From Flavobacteriaceae bacterium (lineage in GTDB: Bacteria; Bacteroidota; Bacteroidia; Flavobacteriales; Flavobacteriaceae): a stretch of 64,000 nucleotides of DNA. The position numbers and the translations under genes were made by a program. Every line of letters starts with the position of its first letter. The stretch's first letter is position 1. The stretch spans positions 1-64,000 of the forward strand of contig JANTGS010000003.1 in assembly GCA_024762795.1 (NCBI GenBank), read 5' to 3'. Shown piece by piece: positions 8,329 to 18,579 of this stretch. The notes beneath the pieces are model-generated. The model had not been told where the DNA came from. It saw nothing but the letters and a program-made list of their open reading frames with translations, and made no database searches.

Positions 8329-10815
8329 ATGACTAAAAATTTATTTGCTTTTCTAATTTTTTCCTTTATTACCGGAATGATCTTCTCTCAAGGAGGAGTA
8401 AAAGGAAAAATTACTGATGAGAATGGGAGTGGGATTCCATTGGTTGACGTCTACATCAAAAGTTTGTCTAAAGGAGTTACGACCGCTGACAATGGAACTT
8501 TTGAAATTTTAAACTTGAATAATGGAACATACGACTTGAATATTTCCTCTTTGGGATATTATACAATATCTAAGAATATTACTATTGATAATAGTGTTTT
8601 AGATCTTGGTACTATTGTTTTACAAACAAGTACACAAGTAATGGATGAAGTTGTTATTTCTGGTTCAAGGAAATTAGAAAAAATAACCGAATCTCCTGCA
8701 ACCATTAGTGTCTTGAGTGTCAAACAAATTCAAAATTTTGCCGGGAGTACCGATGAATTGTTTGCACAACAGAAAGGAGTAGATTTTGGAAGAATCGGAG
8801 CTTTTATTAGTGCTGTTAATATTAGAGGATTCAACAGTGCATTTAATCCAAAAATGTTACAATTAGATGATAACCGTTATTCTACATTGATTGCAACCGG
8901 TTTGGCTTTTGGACCAATGAGTCCTATGATTAAAGAGGATATTGAAAGAATAGAAACGGTATTAGGACCTTCTTCTGCACTGTATGGACCTAATGCCCTG
9001 AATGGTTTAATCAATACAATTTCAAAGTCGCCTTATAAATATGAGGGTACTGATATTGTTTTGGGCGCCGGTTCAAATAGTTTACTCAGTGCAAGACTTA
9101 GACATGCAAAAAAATTAGGTAAAAATGATAGATGGGCTTATAAAATTACTGGAGAATATACAAAAGGTAAAGAAATTAACTGGACAGATTCGGTTTATGT
9201 ACCTGGTGCAGTGCTAGGACAACCTGAAATGGCGAAAGTTGGTAAGCCTGAAGTTGATCTGGACAGAGATGTTGAATTTATTAAAGGACAAGCTTCTTTA
9301 TATTATAGACCGACAGAAACAAGTGAAGTAGGGGTAACTTATGGTGCTAGTCAAAGTAATTTTTTATCTATAACAAATACCGGTAGAAACTCAATCAATG
9401 ACTGGCGAATATCCTTTTTACAAGCAACTTTTAAATCTGATCATTGGTTTGGGCAGTTATATAAAACATGGAGTAAAACAGATGATACATTTAACAACGA
9501 TACAAGAACACAAAACTACTGGATACTTATTGCACAGGGAGTTTCACATGAAGATGCTTTAGAAGAATCCAAAACCGGACCTGGAGCCATTACACCAACC
9601 TTTAAGGATCACTCCAACAGATTGAATTCAGAATTACAGTATAATAATCAATGGAATAATTTAGATTTAATTGTAGGGGTTCAATATCAAAGAGATAATG
9701 CCGACAGTAAACATACCTATTTATTAGATGAAGATGGACCTATTCATATAGATCAACTTGGATTTTATGGACAATTAAGATATGCTTTAGGTGATTCCGG
9801 ATGGAAATTGATTGCGGCAGCACGCGGAGATAATCATGATTTATTCGGCTTTAATTTCTTACCAAAAGCCGGTGTTACCTATACCAGAGAAAATGGAACA
9901 TGGCGTTTGACTTATGGTAAGGGATTTGCAACTCCAACGATTTTAAATACAAATATGAGTCTGTTTGGTGGATTAGTACTTGGTAATGGTGTTGGATTTA
10001 CTTTATCTGATGGATCAAAAGTTAAACCATTGGTTCCGGAAACTGTTCAGACCATTGAAGGAGGGTATAAAGGACACTTCGCTGAAGGTAAGCTATACCT
10101 TGATGTAAATGCTTATTACAATATTTCAGATGATTTCATGAGTCCTCTTACAAATATTGCTCCAAACGCATTTGTTGATGGAACTGTAGTAACCCAGCGT
10201 GGAAATGAACCCATAGAAAACTTTACAGCTGGTTTAGCGCCAGGAGTTTTAGATCCGGGAGCTTTTATTCTAACTTATAAGAATTTTGGTCATGTAAATA
10301 CATATGGTCTTGACCTTGGTTTGGTTTATTATATTTCAAATCATTACAATATCTCAATGAATTACTCATATTTTGATTATATTTTGGATAAAGATGATAT
10401 GGCAAATGATGGAAATGGTGACGGTGAGGTTACTCAATTAGATTTGCCAATAAACACTCCAAAGAATAAACTAAGTACAGCATTTAATGTTACCTATGAT
10501 AAGTTTTATGGAGCCTTGTTATCAAGGTGGGTGCAAAAATATGATTTCTTTTCAGGAGGAGCTGCCGCAGCAAAAACAAACAAAGATCTTATATTCAACG
10601 GAGATCCGGTTATTGAAGATCATTTAGTTGGAAAAAAATGGAATTATGGACAACTGGGAGGATTCTACATGAGTATAAATGCCGGCTACAGATTTAGTAA
10701 AACATTTAGTCTCGGTGCTTACTTAAATAACTTTGTAGGATCAGGAAACTATGAATTTATCACGGCTCCACCAGTTGAAACCTTATATGGAATCGAACTA
10801 AAAATTTCATTGTAG
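8329..10815 (+). CDS. TonB-dependent outer-membrane receptor with N-terminal carboxypeptidase-like regulatory domain
   Basis: 828 aa; GKITDENGSGIPLVDVYIKSLSKGVTTADNGTFEI, VNIRGFNSAF plug, IERIETVLGPSSALYGPNALNGLINTISK; no SusD partner adjacent. Confidence 0.93.
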   Translation: MTKNLFAFLIFSFITGMIFSQGGVKGKITDENGSGIPLVDVYIKSLSKGVTTADNGTFEILNLNNGTYDLNISSLGYYTISKNITIDNSVLDLGTIVLQTSTQVMDEVVISGSRKLEKITESPATISVLSVKQIQNFAGSTDELFAQQKGVDFGRIGAFISAVNIRGFNSAFNPKMLQLDDNRYSTLIATGLAFGPMSPMIKEDIERIETVLGPSSALYGPNALNGLINTISKSPYKYEGTDIVLGAGSNSLLSARLRHAKKLGKNDRWAYKITGEYTKGKEINWTDSVYVPGAVLGQPEMAKVGKPEVDLDRDVEFIKGQASLYYRPTETSEVGVTYGASQSNFLSITNTGRNSINDWRISFLQATFKSDHWFGQLYKTWSKTDDTFNNDTRTQNYWILIAQGVSHEDALEESKTGPGAITPTFKDHSNRLNSELQYNNQWNNLDLIVGVQYQRDNADSKHTYLLDEDGPIHIDQLGFYGQLRYALGDSGWKLIAAARGDNHDLFGFNFLPKAGVTYTRENGTWRLTYGKGFATPTILNTNMSLFGGLVLGNGVGFTLSDGSKVKPLVPETVQTIEGGYKGHFAEGKLYLDVNAYYNISDDFMSPLTNIAPNAFVDGTVVTQRGNEPIENFTAGLAPGVLDPGAFILTYKNFGHVNTYGLDLGLVYYISNHYNISMNYSYFDYILDKDDMANDGNGDGEVTQLDLPINTPKNKLSTAFNVTYDKFYGALLSRWVQKYDFFSGGAAAAKTNKDLIFNGDPVIEDHLVGKKWNYGQLGGFYMSINAGYRFSKTFSLGAYLNNFVGSGNYEFITAPPVETLYGIELKISL

Positions 10816-10842
10816 ATTTATGATAATTTGAGTTAATTTTAC

Positions 10843-10874
10843 TAAAGAATGTCGGTTAAAACCGGCATTCTTTA
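10843..10874 (+). terminator. Stem-loop terminator/attenuator between TonB receptor and symporter genes
   Basis: TAAAGAATGTCGGTT-AA-AACCGGCATTCTTTA: ~15-bp stem with one G-T pair. Confidence 0.75.
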
Positions 10875-10988
10875 ACTTTCAATGTAAACTGTAATTATCA
10901 ACAAGTTTTAGGTAATTAAGTTTCTATCCTTTTTAAGAAGGAGTTTAGGAAATTACTCATTCAATTGTAAACTTTCTAAAAAATAAAA

Positions 10989-12506
10989 ATGGTGTTAGCT
11001 TGGATACTTTTTATATTTTATTTGTTGGGAACTTCTTATTTGGGGTATCTTGGTTATAAAAAAACTGAAGGGTTTAGTAGTTTTGCAATTGGGAAAGGAG
11101 ACCTTTCTCCACTTGTTGTTGGTGTTACACTTGCGGCAAGTACAGCCTCAGCAGCAACATTTATAATTAATCCCGGGTTTGTATATGTAGATGGATTATC
11201 AGCATGGATAAATATGGTGCTGGGAACATTTACAGGTATTATGTTTATGCTGTCAATACTTTCATTTAAATTTAGAAGAATAGGTGAGAAAATGAAGGCA
11301 CTTACAGTACCGGATTGGATAGGGAAAAGATATAATTCAAAAGCCTTTTCTCTTTATTTTGCCTTTATAAACCTTTTGTCATTTGCGTTTGTGGTATTGT
11401 TAGTTGGAGGAATCTCTATAGTGATGCAAAAATTATTGGGTGTTGATAATGTTGTTGCTTTGATTATAACTCTTGTATTTGTAACAGGTTATGTGTTTTT
11501 TGGAGGCACCTACGCTCATGTTTATACAAATATGTTACAGGGTTTTTTAATGATCATCGTGACTTTAGTAATACTTTGGTCGGGAATTCAATTAGTTTTA
11601 AAATCTGGAGATCCTGGTTTTCTTCAACAAATCTATAATGAAGATCCTAATTTATTAGCCTGGATTAATAAAGAAGGTTCGCTATTTAACGATTTCTTTT
11701 CAATCTATGTTACCGGTTTTTTTATAGGTGCAGCAGTCGTCTCTCAACCTCATATCCTAACCAAGGCATTATATGTAAAGTCGGATCAAGCGGTAAAAAA
11801 ATATCTTTGGGTCTTCGGTATAATCTTATTTTTATTTCTTTTATTGGCAACAGTTGGCTTCTTTGCCCATATCAGTGTACCTTCATCAAAATTTATAGAT
11901 GATACCACCGGAATATTCAGGCAAGATCTGGTAATGATTGTTTATCTCTTAAACACATTTCCTGATTGGGTCTTTACGTTGATTAGTATTGTGCTACTGG
12001 CGGCAGCTATGTCTACCTTGGATGGTCTTTTGGTTAGTATTTCAACAATTACGGCAAACGATCTTATCACAAACCTAATAGATAAGTTTTCTAAAAAAGA
12101 AATGAATGAAGAATTAAAAATGAAAATAGCATTTAAATTGAGTCATGTTGTTTTAGTTATCATAGCAATTCTTGTATTCTGGGTTAATCTAAATCCCCCT
12201 AAATTACTAGGTATATACGGACAGGTTGGGGTTTATGGAATGGTATTGGCTGCTTTAGCACCTCTATTGATAGGTATCTTATTCAAAAAAGTATCTTTAA
12301 GATTGGTGTGGATCAGTTCAATTCTTTCAGTTCTAATTCATTTTTTACTTTATTTTTATGGATATGACCTATTTCCTAACTCAAATTTCACTTTTAAAAA
12401 TCCTGCAGTAACTGCAACAATAGCCATTTTAATTGCAGTTATACCGCCCTTAATAATTAGTTACTTTTTTAGTAAAAAAGAATTGAGGTCTGTAATAGTT
12501 GAATAA
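10989..12506 (+). CDS. Sodium:solute symporter family (SSS) transporter
   Basis: 505 aa, multiple TM segments; GVTLAASTASAATFIINPGFVY, FGGTYAHVYTNMLQGFLMI, AAAMSTLDGLLVSISTITANDL. Confidence 0.88.
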   Translation: MVLAWILFIFYLLGTSYLGYLGYKKTEGFSSFAIGKGDLSPLVVGVTLAASTASAATFIINPGFVYVDGLSAWINMVLGTFTGIMFMLSILSFKFRRIGEKMKALTVPDWIGKRYNSKAFSLYFAFINLLSFAFVVLLVGGISIVMQKLLGVDNVVALIITLVFVTGYVFFGGTYAHVYTNMLQGFLMIIVTLVILWSGIQLVLKSGDPGFLQQIYNEDPNLLAWINKEGSLFNDFFSIYVTGFFIGAAVVSQPHILTKALYVKSDQAVKKYLWVFGIILFLFLLLATVGFFAHISVPSSKFIDDTTGIFRQDLVMIVYLLNTFPDWVFTLISIVLLAAAMSTLDGLLVSISTITANDLITNLIDKFSKKEMNEELKMKIAFKLSHVVLVIIAILVFWVNLNPPKLLGIYGQVGVYGMVLAALAPLLIGILFKKVSLRLVWISSILSVLIHFLLYFYGYDLFPNSNFTFKNPAVTATIAILIAVIPPLIISYFFSKKELRSVIVE

Positions 12507-12547
12507 AAAAGAAAAATATAAATATCAGTTTAAAAAGATAAATTAAT

Positions 12548-13729
12548 ATGTCAAAAAAGATACAAATAATAGGAGCATATAATACAAAATTCGGAAATCT
12601 CGAAGAGCAAACTATTTACAGCTTATATGAAGAAGCTGCAAAGGGAGCAATCAAAGATGCCGGAATCAATGTTAATGATATTGACGCTGTTTTTGTTGGA
12701 AATTACAGTGGAGGAAGTTTTAATAATCAGGAACATATTGCACCCTTTGGTGTAAATATATTACCTGAACTTAGGCATAAGCCCATGTATAGAACAGAGA
12801 ATGCCTGTGCTTCGGGTACTTCTGCTATACATTTAGGAGAAATGGCAATTCAATCAGGAAAAGCAAAAAAAGTTTTGGTTGTTGGAGTTGAGAAAATGAA
12901 TTCATTAGATACAAAAAATACGGCTTTGGCCTTGGCAAAAGCATCATATTGGGCAAAAGAAGGAACAAAAGGTTATACTTTTCCCGGATTATTTGCAGAA
13001 TATGCTAAAGGATGGATGAAACATTATGGTTATGATGAGGATTTTCTTAAAGGTTATCTGGCCGAAATATCTTCAAAAGCATACAATTTTGGATCTCAAA
13101 ATCCATTAGCACATTTACAAAAAGCGAGAAGTAAGGAAGAAATATTGAATATTCCGGATGAGAAGAATCCAATGATTGCTTATCCGTTAAGATTACATGA
13201 TTGCTCTTTGATCTCTGATGGTGCTGCAGCGGTAATTTTATCCTCTGATAAAACTGATAAATCAGTTGAAATTGCAGCTACAAGTAGTGCAAGTGATTAT
13301 TTGAATATTGTTGGCAGTAATAGAAATAACTATTTTCTTGATGGTGCTGCCGAAGCTGCAAAAAAAGCTTTTGAAGAGGCAAATATGACTATAAATGATA
13401 TTCAGGTAGCCGAGGTGCATGATTGTTTTACAATCACAGAACTTTTAATATACAGTGCTCTGGGTTTGGCAGAGAAAGGAAAAGAATTTGAGGCCTTAGA
13501 AAACAAAGATGTATACTTAGGAGGGCGATGTGTGATAAATCCCTCGGGAGGTTTAAAGGCTAAAGGTCATCCTGTTGGAGCAACAGGGGTGTCTATGCAC
13601 GCTTTGATGTATAAACAATTAACCGATAATGCCATTGGTGTTCAGGTGGAAAATGCTAAAGCAGGCCTGATATTAAACATTGGAGGATCCGGTGCAACTA
13701 ATATGGTATCTATTTTAAAAAGAAATTGA
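12548..13729 (+). CDS. Thiolase, SCP-x/acetyl-CoA acetyltransferase type
   Basis: 393 aa; active-site motifs NACASGTSAIHLG, VHDCFTITELL, NPSGGLKAKGHPVGATG all intact. Confidence 0.9.
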   Translation: MSKKIQIIGAYNTKFGNLEEQTIYSLYEEAAKGAIKDAGINVNDIDAVFVGNYSGGSFNNQEHIAPFGVNILPELRHKPMYRTENACASGTSAIHLGEMAIQSGKAKKVLVVGVEKMNSLDTKNTALALAKASYWAKEGTKGYTFPGLFAEYAKGWMKHYGYDEDFLKGYLAEISSKAYNFGSQNPLAHLQKARSKEEILNIPDEKNPMIAYPLRLHDCSLISDGAAAVILSSDKTDKSVEIAATSSASDYLNIVGSNRNNYFLDGAAEAAKKAFEEANMTINDIQVAEVHDCFTITELLIYSALGLAEKGKEFEALENKDVYLGGRCVINPSGGLKAKGHPVGATGVSMHALMYKQLTDNAIGVQVENAKAGLILNIGGSGATNMVSILKRN

Positions 13730-13743
13730 TTAAACGATTTAAT

Positions 13744-14736
13744 ATGAACAGGAATGCAAAAATAATAGCTTCCGGAATGTTTGTCCCTGAAAAAATTGTT
13801 CCAAACAGTTTTTTTAATGAATTATTAGGAGAAAATGTTAGTGATTGGCTCGAAGAGAAAGTTGAAATATATGAAAGGAGATGGTGTAGTGAAAATGAGT
13901 CGACAGCTGATTTATGTGTCAATGCTGCAAACGATGTTTTAAAAAATGCCAATTTAGATCCTAATGATATTGATCTAATCATCATATCTACTGATACTCC
14001 TGAATATATTTCACCATCCACTTCAACGATTGTTCAGCATAGAATCGGAGCTATGAATACAGGTACTTTTGATCTGAACTCGGCTTGTGCCGGATTTGTA
14101 ACAGCATTAGATACCGGAGCAAAATATATTCGTGCCGATAAAAAATATAAATATGTGATGGTAATCGGGGCTTATGCCATGTCGAAATATTTAAATCTGG
14201 AAGACAAAAATACAGTTTCACTCTTTGCTGATGGTGCGGCTGCTTTTATTTTGAAATCTGTTGAAGCAGATCACGAGGGTTTTCTTGCCGGAAATTTAAA
14301 AACTCAGGGGCAATATGCCGATTGGATGGGAATTTTTGGCGGAGGGACCAAATATCCTATGGGTCATAAGGCTGTAGATGAAAAGTTGAATAAACTGAAA
14401 TTTGTCAAACGCTTTCCAAGTGAATTGAATCCTACAATGTGGAGTGAAATGATCAAAGAACTTTGCGACGAAATTGGAGTAACCCCTAAGGATATTAACC
14501 ACTTTTTTATCAGCCAATTAAATATTCGTGCTTTAAGAGAGACCATGGATCTATTAGGACTTGATATGAGTAATACCGCAACGATTATGCATAAATACGC
14601 GTATACAGGTTCTGCCTGTATTCCTATGGCTTTTCACCTGACTCAAAAGCAAAATAAGATCAAAAAAGGTGATTTAGTGATGTTTGTTGGTTCGGGTGGC
14701 GGTTTGTCTTTTGCTGCTTCGGTTTTTAGAATGTAA
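13744..14736 (+). CDS. 3-oxoacyl-ACP synthase III (FabH)-like protein with non-canonical active site
   Basis: LNSACAGFVTALDTGAKYIRA (Cys), DGAAAFIL, GSGGGLSFAASVFRM. Track start 13726 is a TTG; ATG at 13744 preferred. His->Ser and Asn->Tyr at the usual triad positions (see findings). Confidence 0.85.
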   Translation: MNRNAKIIASGMFVPEKIVPNSFFNELLGENVSDWLEEKVEIYERRWCSENESTADLCVNAANDVLKNANLDPNDIDLIIISTDTPEYISPSTSTIVQHRIGAMNTGTFDLNSACAGFVTALDTGAKYIRADKKYKYVMVIGAYAMSKYLNLEDKNTVSLFADGAAAFILKSVEADHEGFLAGNLKTQGQYADWMGIFGGGTKYPMGHKAVDEKLNKLKFVKRFPSELNPTMWSEMIKELCDEIGVTPKDINHFFISQLNIRALRETMDLLGLDMSNTATIMHKYAYTGSACIPMAFHLTQKQNKIKKGDLVMFVGSGGGLSFAASVFRM

Positions 14737-14804
14737 TTCATTTAAGATAAGATCTGACCGTAAAATCATAATACTTTAAAATTAATAATTAAAAATATAG
14801 AAAA

Positions 14805-15596
14805 ATGGAAATAAAAAACAAAGTAGCTGTAATAACCGGTGGTGCCAGTGGTATAGGAGCTGCCAGCGCAATTCAACTGGCTCAAAAGGGAGCCAAAATA
14901 GTTATAGCAGATCTGAATGAAGAAGGTCTGAATGAAACCTTAGGTAAAATTAGAGAATCTGGTGGCGAAGCTATTGCAGTAAAAACCAATGTAACTCTTG
15001 AAGAGGATGTAAAAAATTTAATGGATAAAGCCATAGACGCTTTTGGTTCCATAAATATTGTCATTCCTTCTGCAGGAATCTTTAAAGACTCATTTATGGT
15101 CAGTCCAGACAGGGAAACCGGAAAGGTCAAACGTTTTATGAGTACTGAAAATTTTATGGCAGTGATCAATGTTAATCTATTAGGTACTTTTCTAACGCTT
15201 AGAGAAGCTTCTAAAAGAATGATTGATCAAAAATGGGAAGGTATTTTATTTACCATATCATCGATAAATAAAGAAGGACAAATCGGGCAATTAAATTATA
15301 GTTCAACCAAAGCTGCTGTTGCCTTATGGCCTAAAATACTGGTGGGTGAATTTCATGCTAAAAAAGTAAAAGATATAAGGGTTGTTGGAATCGCTCCCGG
15401 TTATGTGGAGACTCCAATTCTGTTGGGTATGAAACCAGAAGTATTAGAATCAATTGTAAAAGATGTGGCTATTGGCAGGTTAGTAAAAACTAAAGAAATT
15501 GTCGATTCAATTGCTTTTTCTATCGAAAATGATGCTGTAACCGGTACGACACTCGAAATAAGCGGTGGAGTTATTTCAAAAGGTCTGGCGAAATAA
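14805..15596 (+). CDS. SDR-family NAD(P)-dependent oxidoreductase
   Basis: 263 aa; VITGGASGIGAASA cofactor motif, ISSINKEGQIGQLNYSSTKAAV (Ser-Tyr-xxx-Lys). Confidence 0.92.
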   Translation: MEIKNKVAVITGGASGIGAASAIQLAQKGAKIVIADLNEEGLNETLGKIRESGGEAIAVKTNVTLEEDVKNLMDKAIDAFGSINIVIPSAGIFKDSFMVSPDRETGKVKRFMSTENFMAVINVNLLGTFLTLREASKRMIDQKWEGILFTISSINKEGQIGQLNYSSTKAAVALWPKILVGEFHAKKVKDIRVVGIAPGYVETPILLGMKPEVLESIVKDVAIGRLVKTKEIVDSIAFSIENDAVTGTTLEISGGVISKGLAK

Positions 15597-15606
15597 TAAG
15601 CATATC

Positions 15607-16557
15607 ATGATGAAAACATCTGTTTTATTAACTCTATTCGGTAGGTCCAAAAAGACAAAAGAATACAGAAACGTTTCTGTAAGCGATTTTGGCAAAAATC
15701 CGGGTAATCTAAAAATGTTTCAATATGTTCCGGAAAGTTTAAAAAATAATGCTCCTTTGGTTATTGTTTTGCATGGGTGCTTTCAAAATGCAAATGCTAT
15801 TGCCGTACAAAGTGGGTGGAATAAACTTGCCGATGAAAACGGTTTTATGGTAATTTATCCTCAACAAAAATTTTCTAACAACTTTAAAAAATGTTTTAAC
15901 TGGTACATGGAAAGTGATATGGAAAGAGGTAAAGGTGAAGTAGCATCTATTAAACAAATGATCGACTTTGCTGTTAATGAGAATAAAATTGACAAGAATA
16001 GAGTCTTTATTACGGGTCTATCAGCCGGTGGAGCAATGACTTCAGTTATGTTGGCTATTTATCCTGAAACCTTTAATGCAGGAGCAGTAATGTCTGGAAT
16101 ACCTTTTGGAGAGGTTAAAGATCTAAAATCAGGATTGAATGCTATGAAAGGTGAACATACTAAAACAGGTAAAGAATGGTCTGAATATATAAAAGCTATT
16201 AACACTGAATTTAAAGGGGATTATCCCAGACTTGCTCTATTTCATGGTATTAATGATCCATTTGTGGCTATTATAAATTCAGAAGAAATGGCAAAGCAAT
16301 ATGTTGATCTACATCATATTAAGACTGATCCTGAAATCATTAAGGATTTTGAAAATAATCCTAAGGTTTTTTTAAAGAGATACAAAAATAACAGCAATGA
16401 GGATATAGTTTTATTGTATTCTATTGATATGAAACATGGAATATCTATAGCTGTAGGTGAAAAGAAGAATTATGGAGGAAAAAAATCAACTTTTGCGTAT
16501 GATACAAATTTTCATGCTCCTTTTTGGGCCTCAAAATTTTTCGGTATTATTAAATAA
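15607..16557 (+). CDS. PHB depolymerase family (Esterase_phd-like) alpha/beta hydrolase
   Basis: LVIVLHGCFQNANAIAVQSGWNKLADENGFMVIYPQQ, KCFNWYMESDMERGKGEVASIKQMI, ITGLSAGGAMTSVM lipase box. Track start 15565 is a GTG inside the upstream gene; ATG at 15607 preferred. No clear signal peptide. Confidence 0.85.
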   Translation: MMKTSVLLTLFGRSKKTKEYRNVSVSDFGKNPGNLKMFQYVPESLKNNAPLVIVLHGCFQNANAIAVQSGWNKLADENGFMVIYPQQKFSNNFKKCFNWYMESDMERGKGEVASIKQMIDFAVNENKIDKNRVFITGLSAGGAMTSVMLAIYPETFNAGAVMSGIPFGEVKDLKSGLNAMKGEHTKTGKEWSEYIKAINTEFKGDYPRLALFHGINDPFVAIINSEEMAKQYVDLHHIKTDPEIIKDFENNPKVFLKRYKNNSNEDIVLLYSIDMKHGISIAVGEKKNYGGKKSTFAYDTNFHAPFWASKFFGIIK

Positions 16558-16617
16558 AACAAGAATCAACATTCAATACTTAATAGAGTATTTTTAAATG
16601 TAAAACAAACTAATTTA

Positions 16618-17103
16618 ATGGAAAATAATTATACGGTTAAAGTTAACAATTCTTCAGAGTTCAATTTTGATCAAGATCATTTAAATGAGCTTAATGCAGT
16701 TAAAGAAAAAGCTTCAGTATACCATATTCTTAATGAACATAAAGCACTGACAGCTGAAGTTACTCACAAAGATTTTGATGAGAGGCTCTATACTATTCGT
16801 TTGAATAATAATATTTACAAAGTAAAGATTGATACTCCACTAGATCAAATGATTAAGGAACTTGGGTTTTCAGTAGGAAGTTCTAAAAAACAAAATGATA
16901 TCAAAGCACCAATGCCCGGAATCATTATTGGAATTGAAGTTAATGAAGGTGATTGTATAAAAGAGGGAGACACGCTTCTCATTTTAGAAGCCATGAAAAT
17001 GGAAAATGCAATATTAAGCACGATAGATGCAACTGTAAAATCTATAAAGGTGAAGGCCGGTGATAAGGTAGAAAAGAACAAACTGCTAATTGAATTAGAA
17101 TAA
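16618..17103 (+). CDS. Biotin carboxyl carrier protein (acyl-CoA carboxylase)
   Basis: 161 aa; IKAPMPGIIIGIEVNEGDCIKEGDTLLILEAMKMENAI biotinyl domain. Confidence 0.93.
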   Translation: MENNYTVKVNNSSEFNFDQDHLNELNAVKEKASVYHILNEHKALTAEVTHKDFDERLYTIRLNNNIYKVKIDTPLDQMIKELGFSVGSSKKQNDIKAPMPGIIIGIEVNEGDCIKEGDTLLILEAMKMENAILSTIDATVKSIKVKAGDKVEKNKLLIELE

Positions 17104-17117
17104 CTTTTGAAAAATAA

Positions 17118-18575
17118 ATGATGAAAAAAATATTAATTGCCAATCGTGGAGAAATTGCCTTACGGGTTATGCAAACAGCAAAAAAGATGGGAATTAAAAC
17201 AGTTGCTGTTTATTCGGATATTGATAGAAATGCACCTCATGTAAGATTTGCAGATGAAGCTGTATGCATTGGGGAAAACCCATCTAATCAATCTTATTTG
17301 TTAGGAGATAAAATAATCGAAGTTGCAAAAAAACTTAATGTAGACGGTATTCATCCCGGTTATGGTTTTTTAAGTGAAAATGCCTCTTTTGCTGATGCTG
17401 TTGAAAAGAGTGATATCATCTTTATTGGTCCTCAATCAACCTCCATTCGTATGATGGGAGACAAGCTCGCTGCAAAGGATGCTGTAAAAAATTATGATAT
17501 TCCAATGGTTCCGGGTGTGGATCATGCCATTACTAATATTAAAGAGGCCAAAAAGATTGCTGAAAAGATCGGTTTTCCAATTTTGATCAAGGCTGCTGCC
17601 GGTGGTGGTGGAAAAGGGATGAGAATTGTTGAAAACACAGAAGAATTTGAATCGCAAATGGAAAGAGCAGTTAGTGAAGCAACATCGGCTTTTGGTGACG
17701 GTTCTGTTTTTATTGAAAAATATGTAACCTCGCCACGTCATATAGAAATTCAGGTTTTGGCAGATAAGCATGGTAATATTGTCCATCTTTTTGAAAGAGA
17801 ATGCAGTGTACAACGCAGGCATCAAAAAGTGGTGGAAGAAGCACCTTCCTCTGTCTTAACACCTGAAATGAGAGAAAAAATGGGAGCAGCCGCAATTAAT
17901 GTGGCAAGATCATGTGATTATGTTGGTGCCGGAACGGTTGAATTTTTAGTAGACAGCAAGATGAATTTCTACTTTTTAGAAATGAATACCCGTTTGCAGG
18001 TAGAGCATCCGGTAACAGAGTTGATTTCGGGAATTGATTTAGTAGAACAACAAATAAAAGTAGCCCGTGGTGAAAAACTGGAAATCACTCAAGAAGATCT
18101 AAAGATCCATGGGCATGCGGTAGAATTACGGATTTATGCCGAAGATTCTTTAAATGATTTTATGCCAAATGTAGGTACACTCGAAGTTTATAAAACTCCA
18201 AAAGGGGAAAATATTAGATTGGATGATGGATATGAGGAAGGAATGGAAATACCCATTTACTATGATCCAATGATTTCAAAACTGGTTACTTATGGTAAAA
18301 ACCGAATAGAAGCTATTCAATTAATGATTGAAGCAATTGAACAGTACAAAGTAGAAGGAGTACAAACTACCTTGCCATTTGGAAAATTTGTTTGCGAACA
18401 TGAGGCATTCCAATCCGGTAATTTTGACACCCATTTTGTAAAGAATTATTACGCTGCAGAGAAATTAAAATCTGAGTTTGATAAAGAAGCAAAAATTGCT
18501 GCTCTTCTTGGATTAAAACTCTATCTGGAAGATCAAAAAAAATTAAGAATTCCTAATTCTACATTAAAAAACTAA
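17118..18575 (+). CDS. accC: Acetyl/propionyl-CoA carboxylase biotin carboxylase subunit
   Basis: 485 aa; [65 protein letters not shown]. Confidence 0.94.
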   Translation: MMKKILIANRGEIALRVMQTAKKMGIKTVAVYSDIDRNAPHVRFADEAVCIGENPSNQSYLLGDKIIEVAKKLNVDGIHPGYGFLSENASFADAVEKSDIIFIGPQSTSIRMMGDKLAAKDAVKNYDIPMVPGVDHAITNIKEAKKIAEKIGFPILIKAAAGGGGKGMRIVENTEEFESQMERAVSEATSAFGDGSVFIEKYVTSPRHIEIQVLADKHGNIVHLFERECSVQRRHQKVVEEAPSSVLTPEMREKMGAAAINVARSCDYVGAGTVEFLVDSKMNFYFLEMNTRLQVEHPVTELISGIDLVEQQIKVARGEKLEITQEDLKIHGHAVELRIYAEDSLNDFMPNVGTLEVYKTPKGENIRLDDGYEEGMEIPIYYDPMISKLVTYGKNRIEAIQLMIEAIEQYKVEGVQTTLPFGKFVCEHEAFQSGNFDTHFVKNYYAAEKLKSEFDKEAKIAALLGLKLYLEDQKKLRIPNSTLKN

Positions 18576-18579
18576 GTCT

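Noticed and set aside
16575-16595. AATACT-taatag-AGTATTTTT hairpin between PHB-depolymerase-like and BCCP genes
   Set aside because: Only 6 A/T-rich pairs; too weak to call a terminator.
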